A DNA stretch of 50,815 nt from DASPKX01 sp035627835. Its GTDB lineage: Bacteria > Verrucomicrobiota > Verrucomicrobiia > Limisphaerales > SXQI01. The notes under the pieces were generated by a model, which saw nothing but the letters and a program-made list of their open reading frames with translations, was not told where the DNA came from and ran no database searches. The translations under genes and the position numbers were made by a program. Of the stretch, positions 30,994 through 38,953 are shown one piece after another (within the stretch, counting starts at the first letter, position 1; each line of letters begins with the position of its first letter). Where the stretch lies: the NCBI GenBank assembly GCA_035627835.1, contig DASPKX010000178.1, positions 1-50,815 on the forward strand. The letters are read 5' to 3'.

Positions 30994-31908
30994 ATGCACT
31001 ACCTGGGAATTGAAATTGGCGGGACGAAACTGCAGCTCGTTCTTGGCAACGACCGCGCTCAAATCCAGCACCGCGCCCGCCACAAAGTGGATCCCCAGCG
31101 GGGTGGGCCGGGCATTCGCGAGCAAATTGCCGCCACCATCGCGGAGTGGCGTGGCCGATTTCAAATTGTCTCTGTGGGGGTTGGTTTTGGCGGGCCGATT
31201 GATTCCCGAACCGGGCGGATTTGCTGCTCCCACCAAATTCAGGGATGGGACAACTTCCCACTCAGCTCGTGGTTGCGTGATTTAACAGGAGCGCGAGTGG
31301 CGGTGGACAACGACGCAAATGTTGGCGCGCTCGGCGAGGCTGTCCACGGCGCGGGCAAAGGCAAAGACCCGGTGTTTTATGTGACGATGGGCAGCGGCGT
31401 GGGCGGCGGCCTGGTTCGGGATTCCCAGATTTACCATGGGGCGTTGCCGGGCGAAGCGGAGATTGGGCATCTGCGACTCGACAAGAGCGGAACGATCGTC
31501 GAATCCCGCTGCTCAGGTTGGGCGGTGGATAAAGGGATTCGTGAAGCGCTGCAAAGCTCGTCAGGCGGGGCCCTCGCGCAATTGGTGAAATCATCCCCGG
31601 GCAACGAAGCCCGCCATCTTGGTCCTGCGCTTGCGCAAGGGGATCCGCTCGCCACCCGCATCGTGGATGAGGTTGCCAGCGACCTTGCATTTGCCTTGTC
31701 GCACGTCACGCACTTGTTTCATCCGGAAGTGATCGTGTTGAGCGGAGGCCTCTCACTGCTGGGCCACCCGCTGCAACAAGCTGTGGCGCGTGCCCTGCCG
31801 GGGTTTGTGATGGAGGCGTTCCATCCCGTCCCGGAGATCGCGCTGGCGGCGCTGGGCGAAGATGCCATTCCCGTGGGCGCTCTGCAGTTGGCGAAAACTG
31901 CCTTCTGA
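30994..31908 (+). CDS. ROK-family sugar kinase without the zinc cysteine cluster
   Basis: 304 residues; start at ATG 30994, where the ATP-binding motif opens Y-L-G-I-E-I-G-G-T-K-L. ROK kinases phosphorylate glucose or N-acyl hexosamines. Motifs include G-V-G-F-G-G-P-I-D, V-A-V-D-N-D-A-N-V-G-A-L-G-E (catalytic D), Y-V-T-M-G-S-G-V-G-G-G, and G-E-A-E-I-G-H-L (sugar and zinc histidine region). The usual C-x-C-G-x-x-G-C-x-E zinc cluster following E-I-G-H is replaced by V-E-S-R-C-S-G-W, with only one Cys. It belongs to the zinc-less group and may act on another sugar. An LD-carboxypeptidase gene follows at 31986. Confidence 0.88.
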   Translation: MHYLGIEIGGTKLQLVLGNDRAQIQHRARHKVDPQRGGPGIREQIAATIAEWRGRFQIVSVGVGFGGPIDSRTGRICCSHQIQGWDNFPLSSWLRDLTGARVAVDNDANVGALGEAVHGAGKGKDPVFYVTMGSGVGGGLVRDSQIYHGALPGEAEIGHLRLDKSGTIVESRCSGWAVDKGIREALQSSSGGALAQLVKSSPGNEARHLGPALAQGDPLATRIVDEVASDLAFALSHVTHLFHPEVIVLSGGLSLLGHPLQQAVARALPGFVMEAFHPVPEIALAALGEDAIPVGALQLAKTAF

Positions 31909-31985
31909 AAGTTGATGCGCTAAAGCAGGGCTGAGCCGAGGAATTGGCTCGACGTGGGCGCCTGAATTTACCCAACTCTTTGCCG

Positions 31986-32927
31986 ATGCCTGTCATCAAA
32001 CCGCCGCGGCTTACTCCAGGCGATCTCATCGGGATCGTTGCCCCGGCCAGCCCCCCTGCTTCTGAAGACAAGGTTCATGCGGCGGTGCGCTACTTCGAGC
32101 AGCGGGGGTTTCGGGTGAAACTCGGGCCGCATATTTTCGCCCGCAGAGGTTACCTCGCAGGGGAGGATATGGAACGCGCCGATGACCTCAACAGCATGTT
32201 CGCGGATCGGGAAGTCAAAGCGGTGTTCGCTTTGCGCGGTGGGTACGGCTCGCCTCGATTGCTGGAGCTGATCGACTTCAAGAGCATCGCGGCGCATCCG
32301 AAAATCTTCGTGGGGTTTAGCGACATCACCGCCCTTCAACTCGCGGTTTTCAAGAAGACCGGCTTGATCACCTTCTCGGGACCGATGCCCGCGGTGGAGT
32401 TCTGCGGCAAACCAGATCCGTTCACGGAGACCGCGTTCTGGAGCCTGGTCACGGACCCTTCAAAAGGCGCGCCGCTCAACAACCCCGGGGAAGCGCCCCT
32501 GCAACGGTGGGGCAAGGGGAGCTGCGTCGGCCGCTTGCTTGGAGGAAATCTCGCGCTGGTCACGTCGCTGCTGGGAACACCTTTTTGCCCGTCGTTCAAG
32601 AAAGCTGTGCTCGTGCTCGAAGAGGTGGGGGAGTATCCCTATCGCGTGGATCGAATGCTGTTCCACCTTAAAAACGCGCAACTCTTCAAGGATGCCGCGG
32701 GGATTTTGCTTGGGCATTTCTCGGGATGCGACGCAAAGGACAAATCCGCCCCGCAACTCACGCTCGACCAGATTTTGAGCGATGTCTTTGGGCCTTGCGC
32801 GAAGCCGATTTTGAGCAACCTGCAATACGGGCACATCGAGCGAAAGCTCACGTTGCCCATCGGCGCGCGTGTGCGCGTGGATGCGGATGCCCGCGCGATC
32901 ACACTCCTGGAAAGCCCAGTCACCTGA
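31986..32927 (+). CDS. LD-carboxypeptidase (peptidase S66 family)
   Basis: 313 residues. S66 enzymes cleave the L-Lys/Dap-D-Ala bond of recycled murein tetrapeptide in the cytoplasm (LdcA), or a microcin-like conjugate (MccF). The catalytic Ser is S112 in V-G-F-S-D-I-T-A-L, the Glu about 212-213 in V-L-E-E-V-G-E-Y-P-Y-R-V-D-R, and His 283 in Y-G-H-I-E-R-K-L-T-L-P-I-G. Opening R-L-x-P-G-D-L-I-G-I-V-A-P-A-S-P is typical. ATG at 31986 is used; an ATG at 31944 adds 14 uncharacteristic residues. It begins 78 bp after the ROK gene and is 7 bp from the SpmAB-like gene. Murein recycling is the likelier role. Confidence 0.9.
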   Translation: MPVIKPPRLTPGDLIGIVAPASPPASEDKVHAAVRYFEQRGFRVKLGPHIFARRGYLAGEDMERADDLNSMFADREVKAVFALRGGYGSPRLLELIDFKSIAAHPKIFVGFSDITALQLAVFKKTGLITFSGPMPAVEFCGKPDPFTETAFWSLVTDPSKGAPLNNPGEAPLQRWGKGSCVGRLLGGNLALVTSLLGTPFCPSFKKAVLVLEEVGEYPYRVDRMLFHLKNAQLFKDAAGILLGHFSGCDAKDKSAPQLTLDQILSDVFGPCAKPILSNLQYGHIERKLTLPIGARVRVDADARAITLLESPVT

Positions 32928-32933
32928 GCCGCC

Positions 32934-34256
32934 ATGCTGAACTACATTTGGCTCTTTCTCATCCTGAGCGCGGTTCTCCTGGGCGGCGCGACCGGCAAGC
33001 TCAAGGAAGTCACCGACGGCGCGATCAAAGGAGCTGAAACCGCTGTGACCCTGAGCCTGGGGCTCATCGGCATTATGGCCCTCTGGCTCGGAATTATGCG
33101 CATTGCCGAGCGCGCAGGGATCATCCAGGCCCTTGCCCGCGCGCTTCGCCCCTTAATGCGGTGGCTATTTCCTGATGTGCCGGTGGATCACCCGGCGATG
33201 GGCTCAATGGTTCTCAACATCGCAGCCAATGTTCTGGGGCTGCTGAATGCCGCGACACCCTTTGGGCTGCGCGCGATGCGTGACCTGCAGACCTTGAACA
33301 AAACCCCGGGAGTGGCCTCGAACGCGATGTGCATGTTCCTGGCGATTAACACAAGTTCCGTCCAACTGCTGCCGGTCACCGCAATCGCTATTCTAGCCGC
33401 CGCTGGCTCGAAAAGCCCAACAGCAATTGTTGGGACCGCGCTTGCAGCGACTTTCTTCTCCACAGTTGCTGGCGTTCTCAGCGCAAAATTTCTCGAGAAG
33501 CTGCGGATATTTCAGGCGAGCGGGACTGAGGCGTCCGCTCAGGCAAGCTCAACAACTGCCGCCGCCGAACCGAACCAATCGCCATTGCTGGAGCCGGTCA
33601 AAACTGCGCTTACCGGAATCGGCAAAATCATTCTCGTCCTCGTGGCGCTTTTCTTCGCCGGGGTGCTGGCGAGCGTCGTGTGGAATCCCCCCGCCGGAGC
33701 GGTCACGCAGGACCAAGGGGTTTTCATACGCACGGTGAACGCGGTTTCCATTCTGGCGATCCCATTCCTTCTCAGCGCAATCCCGCTTTATGCGCTGTTG
33801 CGAAAGGTGGCGGTTTACGAGGAGTTCGTGGAGGGCGCCAAGGAAGGGTTCAACGTCGCGATCAAGATCATTCCTTTCCTGGTGGCGATGCTTGCGGCGA
33901 TTGGAATGTTCCGGAATGCCGGCGGGATTGATCTGATCTCGCGCGCCACTCGTCCCGTGCTTGATCTGATCGGCTTCCCGCATGAGCTGCTGCCGATGGC
34001 CTTGATGCGGCCGTTGAGCGGCAGCGGAAGCCTGGGCTTGTTTTCAGATTTGGTGAAGCAACTCGGTCCGGATCATTTGGTGAGCCGAATGGCTGCCACG
34101 CTTTACGGGAGCACCGAGACCACCTTCTACGTGATCGCGGTTTATTTCGGCGCGGTCGCAATCCACCGGACGCGGCATGCGATCGCCGCAGGTCTAATCG
34201 CGGATTTGGTCGGCGTTATCGCCAGCGTGATTATCTGCCGCTACGCCTTTTCCTAA
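32934..34256 (+). CDS. SpmA-SpmB-type fused nucleoside-recognition membrane protein
   Basis: 440 residues, about ten predicted membrane helices. The N-terminal half (about 1-195) follows SpmA: G-A-I-K-G-A-E-T-A-V-T-L-S-L-G-L-I-G-I-M-A-L-W, then N-I-A-A-N-V-L-G-L-L-N-A-A-T-P-F-G-L. The C-terminal half (about 230-440) follows SpmB: G-A-K-E-G-F-N-V-A-I-K-I-I-P-F-L-V-A-M-L, then A-L-M-R-P-L-S-G-S-G-S-L-G, and S-T-E-T-T-F-Y-V-I-A-V-Y-F-G. A linker of about 35 polar residues joins them. SpmA/B affect spore core dehydration in Bacillus, but here the organism is a diderm, so the role is unknown. It follows the LD-carboxypeptidase by 7 bp. Confidence 0.87.
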   Translation: MLNYIWLFLILSAVLLGGATGKLKEVTDGAIKGAETAVTLSLGLIGIMALWLGIMRIAERAGIIQALARALRPLMRWLFPDVPVDHPAMGSMVLNIAANVLGLLNAATPFGLRAMRDLQTLNKTPGVASNAMCMFLAINTSSVQLLPVTAIAILAAAGSKSPTAIVGTALAATFFSTVAGVLSAKFLEKLRIFQASGTEASAQASSTTAAAEPNQSPLLEPVKTALTGIGKIILVLVALFFAGVLASVVWNPPAGAVTQDQGVFIRTVNAVSILAIPFLLSAIPLYALLRKVAVYEEFVEGAKEGFNVAIKIIPFLVAMLAAIGMFRNAGGIDLISRATRPVLDLIGFPHELLPMALMRPLSGSGSLGLFSDLVKQLGPDHLVSRMAATLYGSTETTFYVIAVYFGAVAIHRTRHAIAAGLIADLVGVIASVIICRYAFS

Positions 34257-34273
34257 AGGCGCAATTCCTGGGG

Positions 34274-34636
34274 CTATTTTGTCAGCATCAGACCGCCCCA
34301 AGTGGCCGCGACGCAGAGCGCGCAGGAGAACAGCACATTCAGGAACGCCAGGCCGGGTTGGTTCTGCTGGAACAACTGCAGGGTCTGCAGGCTGAAGGCT
34401 GAAAAGGTGGTGAAGCCGCCGCACACTCCTGCCATCCAAAATAGCGCTGCGGCTTCACTGGAGCTGCCGCTGCGGGATAGCCCATACATCACTCCGATGA
34501 TGAAGGAGCCCAGAATGTTTATGAGCGCCGTTCCAAACGGGAACTTCACGCTCACCCCTGCCATTGCGGCCGTGATGAGGTATCGAGCCACGCTGCCTAA
34601 GGCGCCACCCAGAGCGACTAGGGCGATGTTGCGCAT
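34274..34636 (-). CDS. fluC: Fluoride channel FluC (CrcB)
   Basis: 120 residues, four membrane helices, length typical of one FluC subunit (a dual-topology dimer). Signature G-G-A-L-G-S-V-A-R-Y at the N terminus and G-G-F-T-T-F-S-A-F-S (about 75-84), which carries the phenylalanine track and central Na+ site, are both present, as is I-N-I-L-G-S-F-I-I-G. It is 14 bp downstream of the terminator that closes the tol-pal operon and is probably expressed separately or by read-through. No fluoride riboswitch is visible upstream: the gap is occupied by the pal-operon terminator. Confidence 0.92.
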   Translation of the reverse strand: MRNIALVALGGALGSVARYLITAAMAGVSVKFPFGTALINILGSFIIGVMYGLSRSGSSSEAAALFWMAGVCGGFTTFSAFSLQTLQLFQQNQPGLAFLNVLFSCALCVAATWGGLMLTK

Positions 34637-34649
34637 GGGCTGAAAAGAA

Positions 34650-34675
34650 AACAGGCGAGGTTACCCTCGCCTGTT
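34650..34675 (-). terminator. Rho-independent terminator of the tol-pal operon
   Basis: A perfect 11-bp stem, AACAGGCGAGG / CCTCGCCTGTT, with a 4-base loop, followed on the minus strand by TTTCTTTTCA. It overlaps the stop codon of the 26-residue membrane peptide gene, so translation of that gene reaches into the hairpin. Confidence 0.9.
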
Positions 34676-34741
34676 CATGAAATAAATTACCGCTCCAATC
34701 ACCATCAGGAACACAACCACACCGATGAGCGTCACCGGCAT
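34661..34741 (-). CDS. 26-residue single-pass membrane peptide at the end of the tol-pal operon
   Basis: A small ORF starting 9 bp after the pal stop. It begins M-P-V-T-L-I-G-V-V-V-F-L-M and runs through one membrane helix (about 4-21) to a short basic end M-N-R-R-G. An AAGG ribosome site overlaps the pal stop (TAAGG) 7 bases before the ATG at 34741. The reading frame ends exactly in the operon terminator stem. Position, coupling, clean helix and positive C-terminal end support a real gene; I know no family. It could be a Tol accessory peptide comparable in size to YbgE/CydX-type microproteins; the analogy is inference. It is too short for routine ORF calling. Confidence 0.62.
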   Translation of the reverse strand: MPVTLIGVVVFLMVIGAVIYFMNRRG

Positions 34742-34750
34742 GTGTGCGCC

Positions 34751-35383
34751 TTACTGCTGCGGCGGGGTCAGCAGGATGAACTCCGCGCGCCGGTTCTTGG
34801 CCCAGGATGATTCGTCCTGGCCTTCGACCGCTGGCTTGTTCTCACCAAAGCTCACGGTGCTGATGCGCTCAGCAGGAATGCCCTTGCTCACGAGCAGCTC
34901 ACGGACAGCGAGCGCGCGGCGCTCACCGAGAGCGCGGTTGTATTCTTCCGTGCCGCGCTCATCGCAATGGCCTTCGATTTCGATGCGGTTGTTAGGCTCG
35001 CTCTTCAAATACTCCGCCACAGCGTCCACTTTGCTGGCTTCGCCTGCCTTGATGTTCGAGCGGTCGTAATCGTAGTAAACTGTTTGGGAGGCAAAGCGCT
35101 CGCGGTTTGGAATCCAGCCGTCTGGACGGTCACTCTGCGGAATGGTGCCGTCAGGGTTCTGGGGAATTGCGCGTGTGCCCAAGCCCTCGTCTGGGTTGGC
35201 GCCGAGCCCAGGATTAACACCGATGCCAGGGTTCACGGGGCCCGGGCCAGTGCGATCCATACCCACCGCAACAGGGCGGCCGGGCAATGGAGTGATGGCG
35301 GGATTGCGGCGTTTGCAACCGCTCACCACAGTGATAAGCAGCACCGCCAGGACCAAAAAGCGGAGGGTTTTAACGGTTTTCAT
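34751..35383 (-). CDS. pal: Peptidoglycan-associated lipoprotein Pal
   Basis: 210 residues. Lipoprotein signal with lipobox V-V-S-G-C (C23). A proline/glycine-rich linker (about 28-90) is followed by the OmpA-like peptidoglycan domain: Y-Y-D-Y-D-R-S-N-I-K, I-E-I-E-G-H-C-D-E-R-G-T-E-E-Y-N-R-A-L-G-E-R-R-A, S-F-G-E-N-K-P and N-R-R-A-E-F. The HxDxxG and N-x-x-L-x-x-x-R contacts to murein Dap are present. The linker is longer than in E. coli Pal. It follows tolB by 22 bp, and a 26-residue membrane peptide and the operon terminator follow it. Confidence 0.94.
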   Translation of the reverse strand: MKTVKTLRFLVLAVLLITVVSGCKRRNPAITPLPGRPVAVGMDRTGPGPVNPGIGVNPGLGANPDEGLGTRAIPQNPDGTIPQSDRPDGWIPNRERFASQTVYYDYDRSNIKAGEASKVDAVAEYLKSEPNNRIEIEGHCDERGTEEYNRALGERRALAVRELLVSKGIPAERISTVSFGENKPAVEGQDESSWAKNRRAEFILLTPPQQ

Positions 35384-35405
35384 GGGTATTGGAAGCGATG
35401 GTTTA

Positions 35406-36578
35406 CTAATTGCCCCAGCTTGGCTGCGAGCAGCTTCCCAAACTTTGGGCCGTATCCTTTACACGTTTGCTGGGCACGTCAAGCAAAGACAAAATTGTGC
35501 GGCCACGCGCCTGGCGCGTGAATAAAACCGTGCGCGAATTGGCGCCCCAGGTCGGGTCTTCCCCCTCCGTCAATGGCGTCGCAACGCCGCCTCCCGCAGG
35601 CACCACACAGATTTGGAAACTGCCCATCTGGGAAGTGAAAACGATTTGTTTCCCATCCGGCGACCAATCCGGTTCCGAAGGGCGCGTCACCCCTTCCGTG
35701 AGCAACCGACGCATCTCTCCGCCACCGGCGCTTACCGTGTAGAGCGACAAGCGCTCATTCATGCGGGACGAAAAGCAGATCGTCCTCCCATCCGGGGACC
35801 AGCAGGGTGACGCTTCGTCCTCGCGGGTTTTCGTGAGCTGCCGGAGGCCGGTGCCATCCACATTGGAGACGTAGAGGTCCGGGCTGCCGCCTTTGCTCAG
35901 GATCATGGCGACCTTCGTTCCATCTGGAGAAATGGCAGCGCTGGTGTTCAAGCCTGGATAGCGGGCGAAAACCTTGCGCTCACCACTGGCAATGTTGTGC
36001 GAGTAAATGTCCGGGTAACCGGATTTGTAAGAGGTGTAGAACAACAGGCGGCGTTCTGGATCCCAATCCGGCGCGGCTACGATCACGTTGTCTTTGGTGA
36101 GCTGCACTGGATTCCGACCGTCATAATCGGACATGAAGATTTCCGCCGTCTGCGTTTTGCCCCCGCGGGTTTGGCCTTTGAAGATGATCTTGCTCTTGGC
36201 AATGCCTGGGGTCTTCAGGATGGCCTCAGCCACATCATCCGCCAAGGCATGGGCCTGCGTGCGGGCGGAACCGCCGGTGTAGGCCTTGGCGAACATCGCC
36301 TTTTTGGCGACGCGATCCGTCAGAGTTCCCTCAACATTCCCTGCGTTCTTGCCGCGCAGTTCATATTGCGCTTCCTCAGCGGCGACAACGCGGAACCCCA
36401 TCACTTCAAGGTCAAAGCGCAGGGCGCTGCTGACCTCCCCGGAGTAACCGCTGATGCTCAGGGGAACCAGCTTGGAGGGATCCCCAGCCTTTACGATGTC
36501 GATTTCTTCCTGGGCCAAAGCGTGGCTGCTGAACATTGCCACCGCGGCCGCTGCCAAGAGGTTTTTTAAGATGCGCAT
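35406..36578 (-). CDS. tolB: Tol-Pal system beta-propeller TolB
   Basis: 390 residues with signal peptide (cut A-L-A/Q, about 22). An N-terminal domain (about 25-130, with V-P-L-S-I-S-G) precedes a six-bladed beta-propeller of PD40-type blades: W-D-P-E-R-R-L-L-F-Y-T-S-Y-K-S-G, I-S-P-D-G-T-K-V-A-M-I-L-S, W-S-P-D-G-R-T-I-C-F-S-S, W-S-P-D-G-K-Q-I-V-F-T-S. TolB bridges Pal and the TolQRA complex in the periplasm. It lies 3 bp after the tolA-like gene and 22 bp before pal, the usual order. Confidence 0.94.
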   Translation of the reverse strand: MRILKNLLAAAAVAMFSSHALAQEEIDIVKAGDPSKLVPLSISGYSGEVSSALRFDLEVMGFRVVAAEEAQYELRGKNAGNVEGTLTDRVAKKAMFAKAYTGGSARTQAHALADDVAEAILKTPGIAKSKIIFKGQTRGGKTQTAEIFMSDYDGRNPVQLTKDNVIVAAPDWDPERRLLFYTSYKSGYPDIYSHNIASGERKVFARYPGLNTSAAISPDGTKVAMILSKGGSPDLYVSNVDGTGLRQLTKTREDEASPCWSPDGRTICFSSRMNERLSLYTVSAGGGEMRRLLTEGVTRPSEPDWSPDGKQIVFTSQMGSFQICVVPAGGGVATPLTEGEDPTWGANSRTVLFTRQARGRTILSLLDVPSKRVKDTAQSLGSCSQPSWGN

Positions 36579-36581
36579 GCT

Positions 36582-37550
36582 TTAAGACGCGAAGCGTTTC
36601 GCCTTGAGATTGAACTTTAAAATGAAAGAACGTTCAGAATCTTTTGCGCCTTCCGGAAAGGGAGGCAGATCCTGCACACGGTCGAGGGCGTTTTGCACGG
36701 ACTTATCCAGAGCGGGAACGCCGGAGCGTTTCTTGATCCGCTTGGATTTCAACGTGCCGTCCCGGGCGACCACGATTTCCACCTGCGTAACGGCGTCGTC
36801 CGACGCTTCGACGCCGGAAGTGATCCAGGCTTGGTAGAAGCGGTTGTAAACGGCACTGCTGTAAGTCGCGTAGGCTTCACCGCCGAGGCCAGGGACTTCG
36901 ATCTTGGTGCCTTGAGCAGCCTGGCTGTTAATCGTGCTGATCGTGCTCTGGAACGCAGTCTTGAAATTGTTAACGGCGTCCGCACGGGCTTTCGCGTCGG
37001 CAGCCGCCGCGGCGCGCTCACGTTCCCGGTCGCGTTCCCTCTGGCGTTCCTGCTCGGCTTTGGTGTCCGTGGCGGTCCTCTTCGTGGTTTTGGAAGTGTT
37101 AACCTGGATGGCTGGCTTCTTCGGCTTTACCGGCCTTGGCTCGGGAGGGCCGTCTTGCGAAGTCACCTTGGGAGGTTCGATCTTTGCCGGCTCCGGAGCT
37201 GGCTCCTGTTTCTTCGGCTCAGGCTTCGCCGGCTCGGGTTCCGGCTCGGGCTGCTTTTGCACGGCTGGCGTGGGTTTCGGCGGCTCCGGCTGCGGCTCCG
37301 GCTCGACCTTCTGCTGCGGCTGTTGCACCGGCTGCGGGCTGGGCGGTGGCAATCGCAGTTGCGTCACGTTCGGGTTCCCCGCATCGCGGGAGAGAATCCC
37401 CTCCACAATGCGCGGGTCCACCGCATGCATGATGATCGGCTGCTCCTTCGGCTTCTCCTTCATGAAGGCAGAGCCAATAACCAAAGAGCCGAGCAGCCCC
37501 GCGTGCAGGGCCGTCGAGAACAGAAAACACCGTTTTTGGGTTTTGTTCAT
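36582..37550 (-). CDS. tolA: TolA/TonB-type energy-transducing protein
   Basis: 322 residues. A single N-terminal membrane helix (about 12-28), then a long Pro/Glu/Lys-rich linker (about 55-150), a charged coiled-coil run of E, R and A (about 165-195), and a C-terminal TonB/TolA-fold domain (about 225-322) with F-Y-Q-A-W, V-E-I-V-V-A-R-D-G-T-L-K-S-K-R-I-K-K-R-S-G and A-L-D-R-V-Q-D-L-P-P-F-P. Position between tolR and tolB identifies it as TolA functionally. Its start overlaps the tolR stop by 4 bp (ATGA). Similarity to TonB is stronger than to E. coli TolA, as is common outside Proteobacteria. Confidence 0.87.
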   Translation of the reverse strand: MNKTQKRCFLFSTALHAGLLGSLVIGSAFMKEKPKEQPIIMHAVDPRIVEGILSRDAGNPNVTQLRLPPPSPQPVQQPQQKVEPEPQPEPPKPTPAVQKQPEPEPEPAKPEPKKQEPAPEPAKIEPPKVTSQDGPPEPRPVKPKKPAIQVNTSKTTKRTATDTKAEQERQRERDRERERAAAAADAKARADAVNNFKTAFQSTISTINSQAAQGTKIEVPGLGGEAYATYSSAVYNRFYQAWITSGVEASDDAVTQVEIVVARDGTLKSKRIKKRSGVPALDKSVQNALDRVQDLPPFPEGAKDSERSFILKFNLKAKRFAS

Positions 37551-37966
37551 CGGCGCCTCTCCGGTGGAACAGTTCGAAGGGAATGCTTAATCCCGTTCTG
37601 CTCGCATATATTAATGAGTTCAGCCGCGTGCTTCAGGGCGACGTTCTCGTCGGCGCGGATGTACACCACCAAATTGGGATTCTGCCGGAAAGTCTCCGCC
37701 AATTGCCCGCTGATCTGGGCAAGGGGCAGGAAACGGCCACTTAACATGTAGCGCCCATCAGGCCCCACTTCGACCGTCCGGATATCATCGAAATCGGTCG
37801 GGCGATCGGGTCGCCCTCCAGATGGGAGCTTTAAGTCAAGCCCCTGCTCCAACATTGGTGTGGTGATAATAAAGATGATCAACAGCACGAAGGCCAAATC
37901 GAGCAGCGGGGTGATGTTGATTTCATTCAACGTCACCAGCGCATTTCGTTGTGAGAACCGCCTCAT
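37547..37966 (-). CDS. tolR: ExbD/TolR biopolymer transport protein
   Basis: 139 residues: short cytosolic N terminus, one membrane helix (about 22-39) with the proton-path aspartate in I-N-I-T-P-L-L-D-L-A-F-V-L-L-I-I-F-I, then a periplasmic domain with V-E-V-G-P-D-G-R-Y, and V-V-Y-I-R-A-D-E-N-V. Context makes it TolR rather than ExbD. It starts 18 bp after tolQ and is translationally coupled to the tolA-like gene. Confidence 0.93.
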   Translation of the reverse strand: MRRFSQRNALVTLNEINITPLLDLAFVLLIIFIITTPMLEQGLDLKLPSGGRPDRPTDFDDIRTVEVGPDGRYMLSGRFLPLAQISGQLAETFRQNPNLVVYIRADENVALKHAAELINICEQNGIKHSLRTVPPERRR

Positions 37967-37984
37967 GCTTCGCTTTCCGGAACC

Positions 37985-38713
37985 TTAGGCCCGGTCATCA
38001 TCCTTCAAGTATTCCGTCTCCATCTTCGACGCCAATTCCTGGGCGAAGTTGTCCAGGCTCACCGTCTGCACACGCAAGTTATGGACCAGCCAGTTGTAGC
38101 CGAACATGGAGGGGATCGCCACGAGCAGCCCGGCCACGGTGGTGATCAAGGCTGCGGAGACACCGGGTGCCATGGCGGTCAAGTCCGCCTTCTTCGCGAT
38201 CGCCACGCCGCTGAATGTGTCCATAACGCCCCAAACGGTTCCAAGCAATCCGAGGAACGGCGCGCCGCTCACCGCAATGGCCAGCAGGATCAATCCCGAC
38301 TCCAGGCGCAACGATTCCTGGGCAACCACGCGCTCCATCGTCCGCTTCACATGCTCCATGTTCTTGACTGAGATTTCGGTCTTCGTCCGTTTGCCGCTCG
38401 CCGTGCTCAAGCGCGCGTCCAACTCCGTGCACGCTGCTTTATAGACGGAATAAAGCGGGCAACCTTCCACATTAATATTGCGGTCATAGACCGAGAAAGA
38501 AGTCTTGGCGGCGCGGAACTCCGCTTCGAAAAGTTCGTTGAGCTGCTTGGCCCGGCGCATTTGCAGGGCTTTGGCCGCCATGACTGACCATGCGAAGATC
38601 GAGAAGAAGATCAGCAGGACGATGATGATCTTGGCTTCAATCGTGGCGTTTTCCCATACGAAAAGCAGCCGCTGCTGGGCTGAATCCGCCAGGAAAAATA
38701 GGGTGTGGTTCAT
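37985..38713 (-). CDS. tolQ: MotA/TolQ/ExbB proton channel protein
   Basis: 242 residues, three membrane helices (about 28-48, 140-160, 182-205). The family core is S-G-A-P-F-L-G-L-L-G-T-V-W-G-V-M-D-T-F-S-G, then P-G-V-S-A-A-L-I-T-T-V-A-G-L-L-V-A-I-P. It is first in the tol-pal operon. Upstream at 38735-38760 are TATAAA and TTGACC on the minus strand, but with a 14-base spacer, so the promoter assignment is weak. Confidence 0.93.
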   Translation of the reverse strand: MNHTLFFLADSAQQRLLFVWENATIEAKIIIVLLIFFSIFAWSVMAAKALQMRRAKQLNELFEAEFRAAKTSFSVYDRNINVEGCPLYSVYKAACTELDARLSTASGKRTKTEISVKNMEHVKRTMERVVAQESLRLESGLILLAIAVSGAPFLGLLGTVWGVMDTFSGVAIAKKADLTAMAPGVSAALITTVAGLLVAIPSMFGYNWLVHNLRVQTVSLDNFAQELASKMETEYLKDDDRA

Positions 38714-38874
38714 CGAGATATCGCTCGTTCATGGTTTATACAACCCGAACGAAAGGTCAAAAAGTTTCGCCCGCCCGCGAAGCTTTTTACATACAACGCT
38801 TCATCCCGATGAATTGTTCAATCTTTTCGCGAAAAGTTTTCACTGGCGCAGGGGCAAGGCGTTCGGAAGGAAAT
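38714..38874. other. Gap upstream of tolQ
   Basis: No gene supported. Contains the weak TTGACC-N14-TATAAA promoter-like pair for tolQ on the minus strand (38735-38760) and nothing else recognisable. Confidence 0.4.
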
Positions 38875-38895
38875 TTTCCCGCAGAGGCGCAGAGG
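38875..38895. repeat. Isolated CGCAGAG-type repeat arm
   Basis: TTTCCCGCAGAGGCGCAGAGG, a single arm of the element family at 3.1, 13.0 and 13.7 kb. No matching right arm is found before the EEP gene end at 38954, so this is a truncated copy. Confidence 0.75.
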
Positions 38896-38953
38896 ATCGG
38901 AGAAAGAACTCGTCCCGGCATGCGGCAGCCGAGATCGTTCCTGGTGCCGCGAG

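Noticed and set aside
34637..34700. Fluoride riboswitch upstream of fluC
   Set aside because: The gap is filled by the 26-residue peptide gene and the pal-operon terminator; no crcB-motif sequence pattern is seen.
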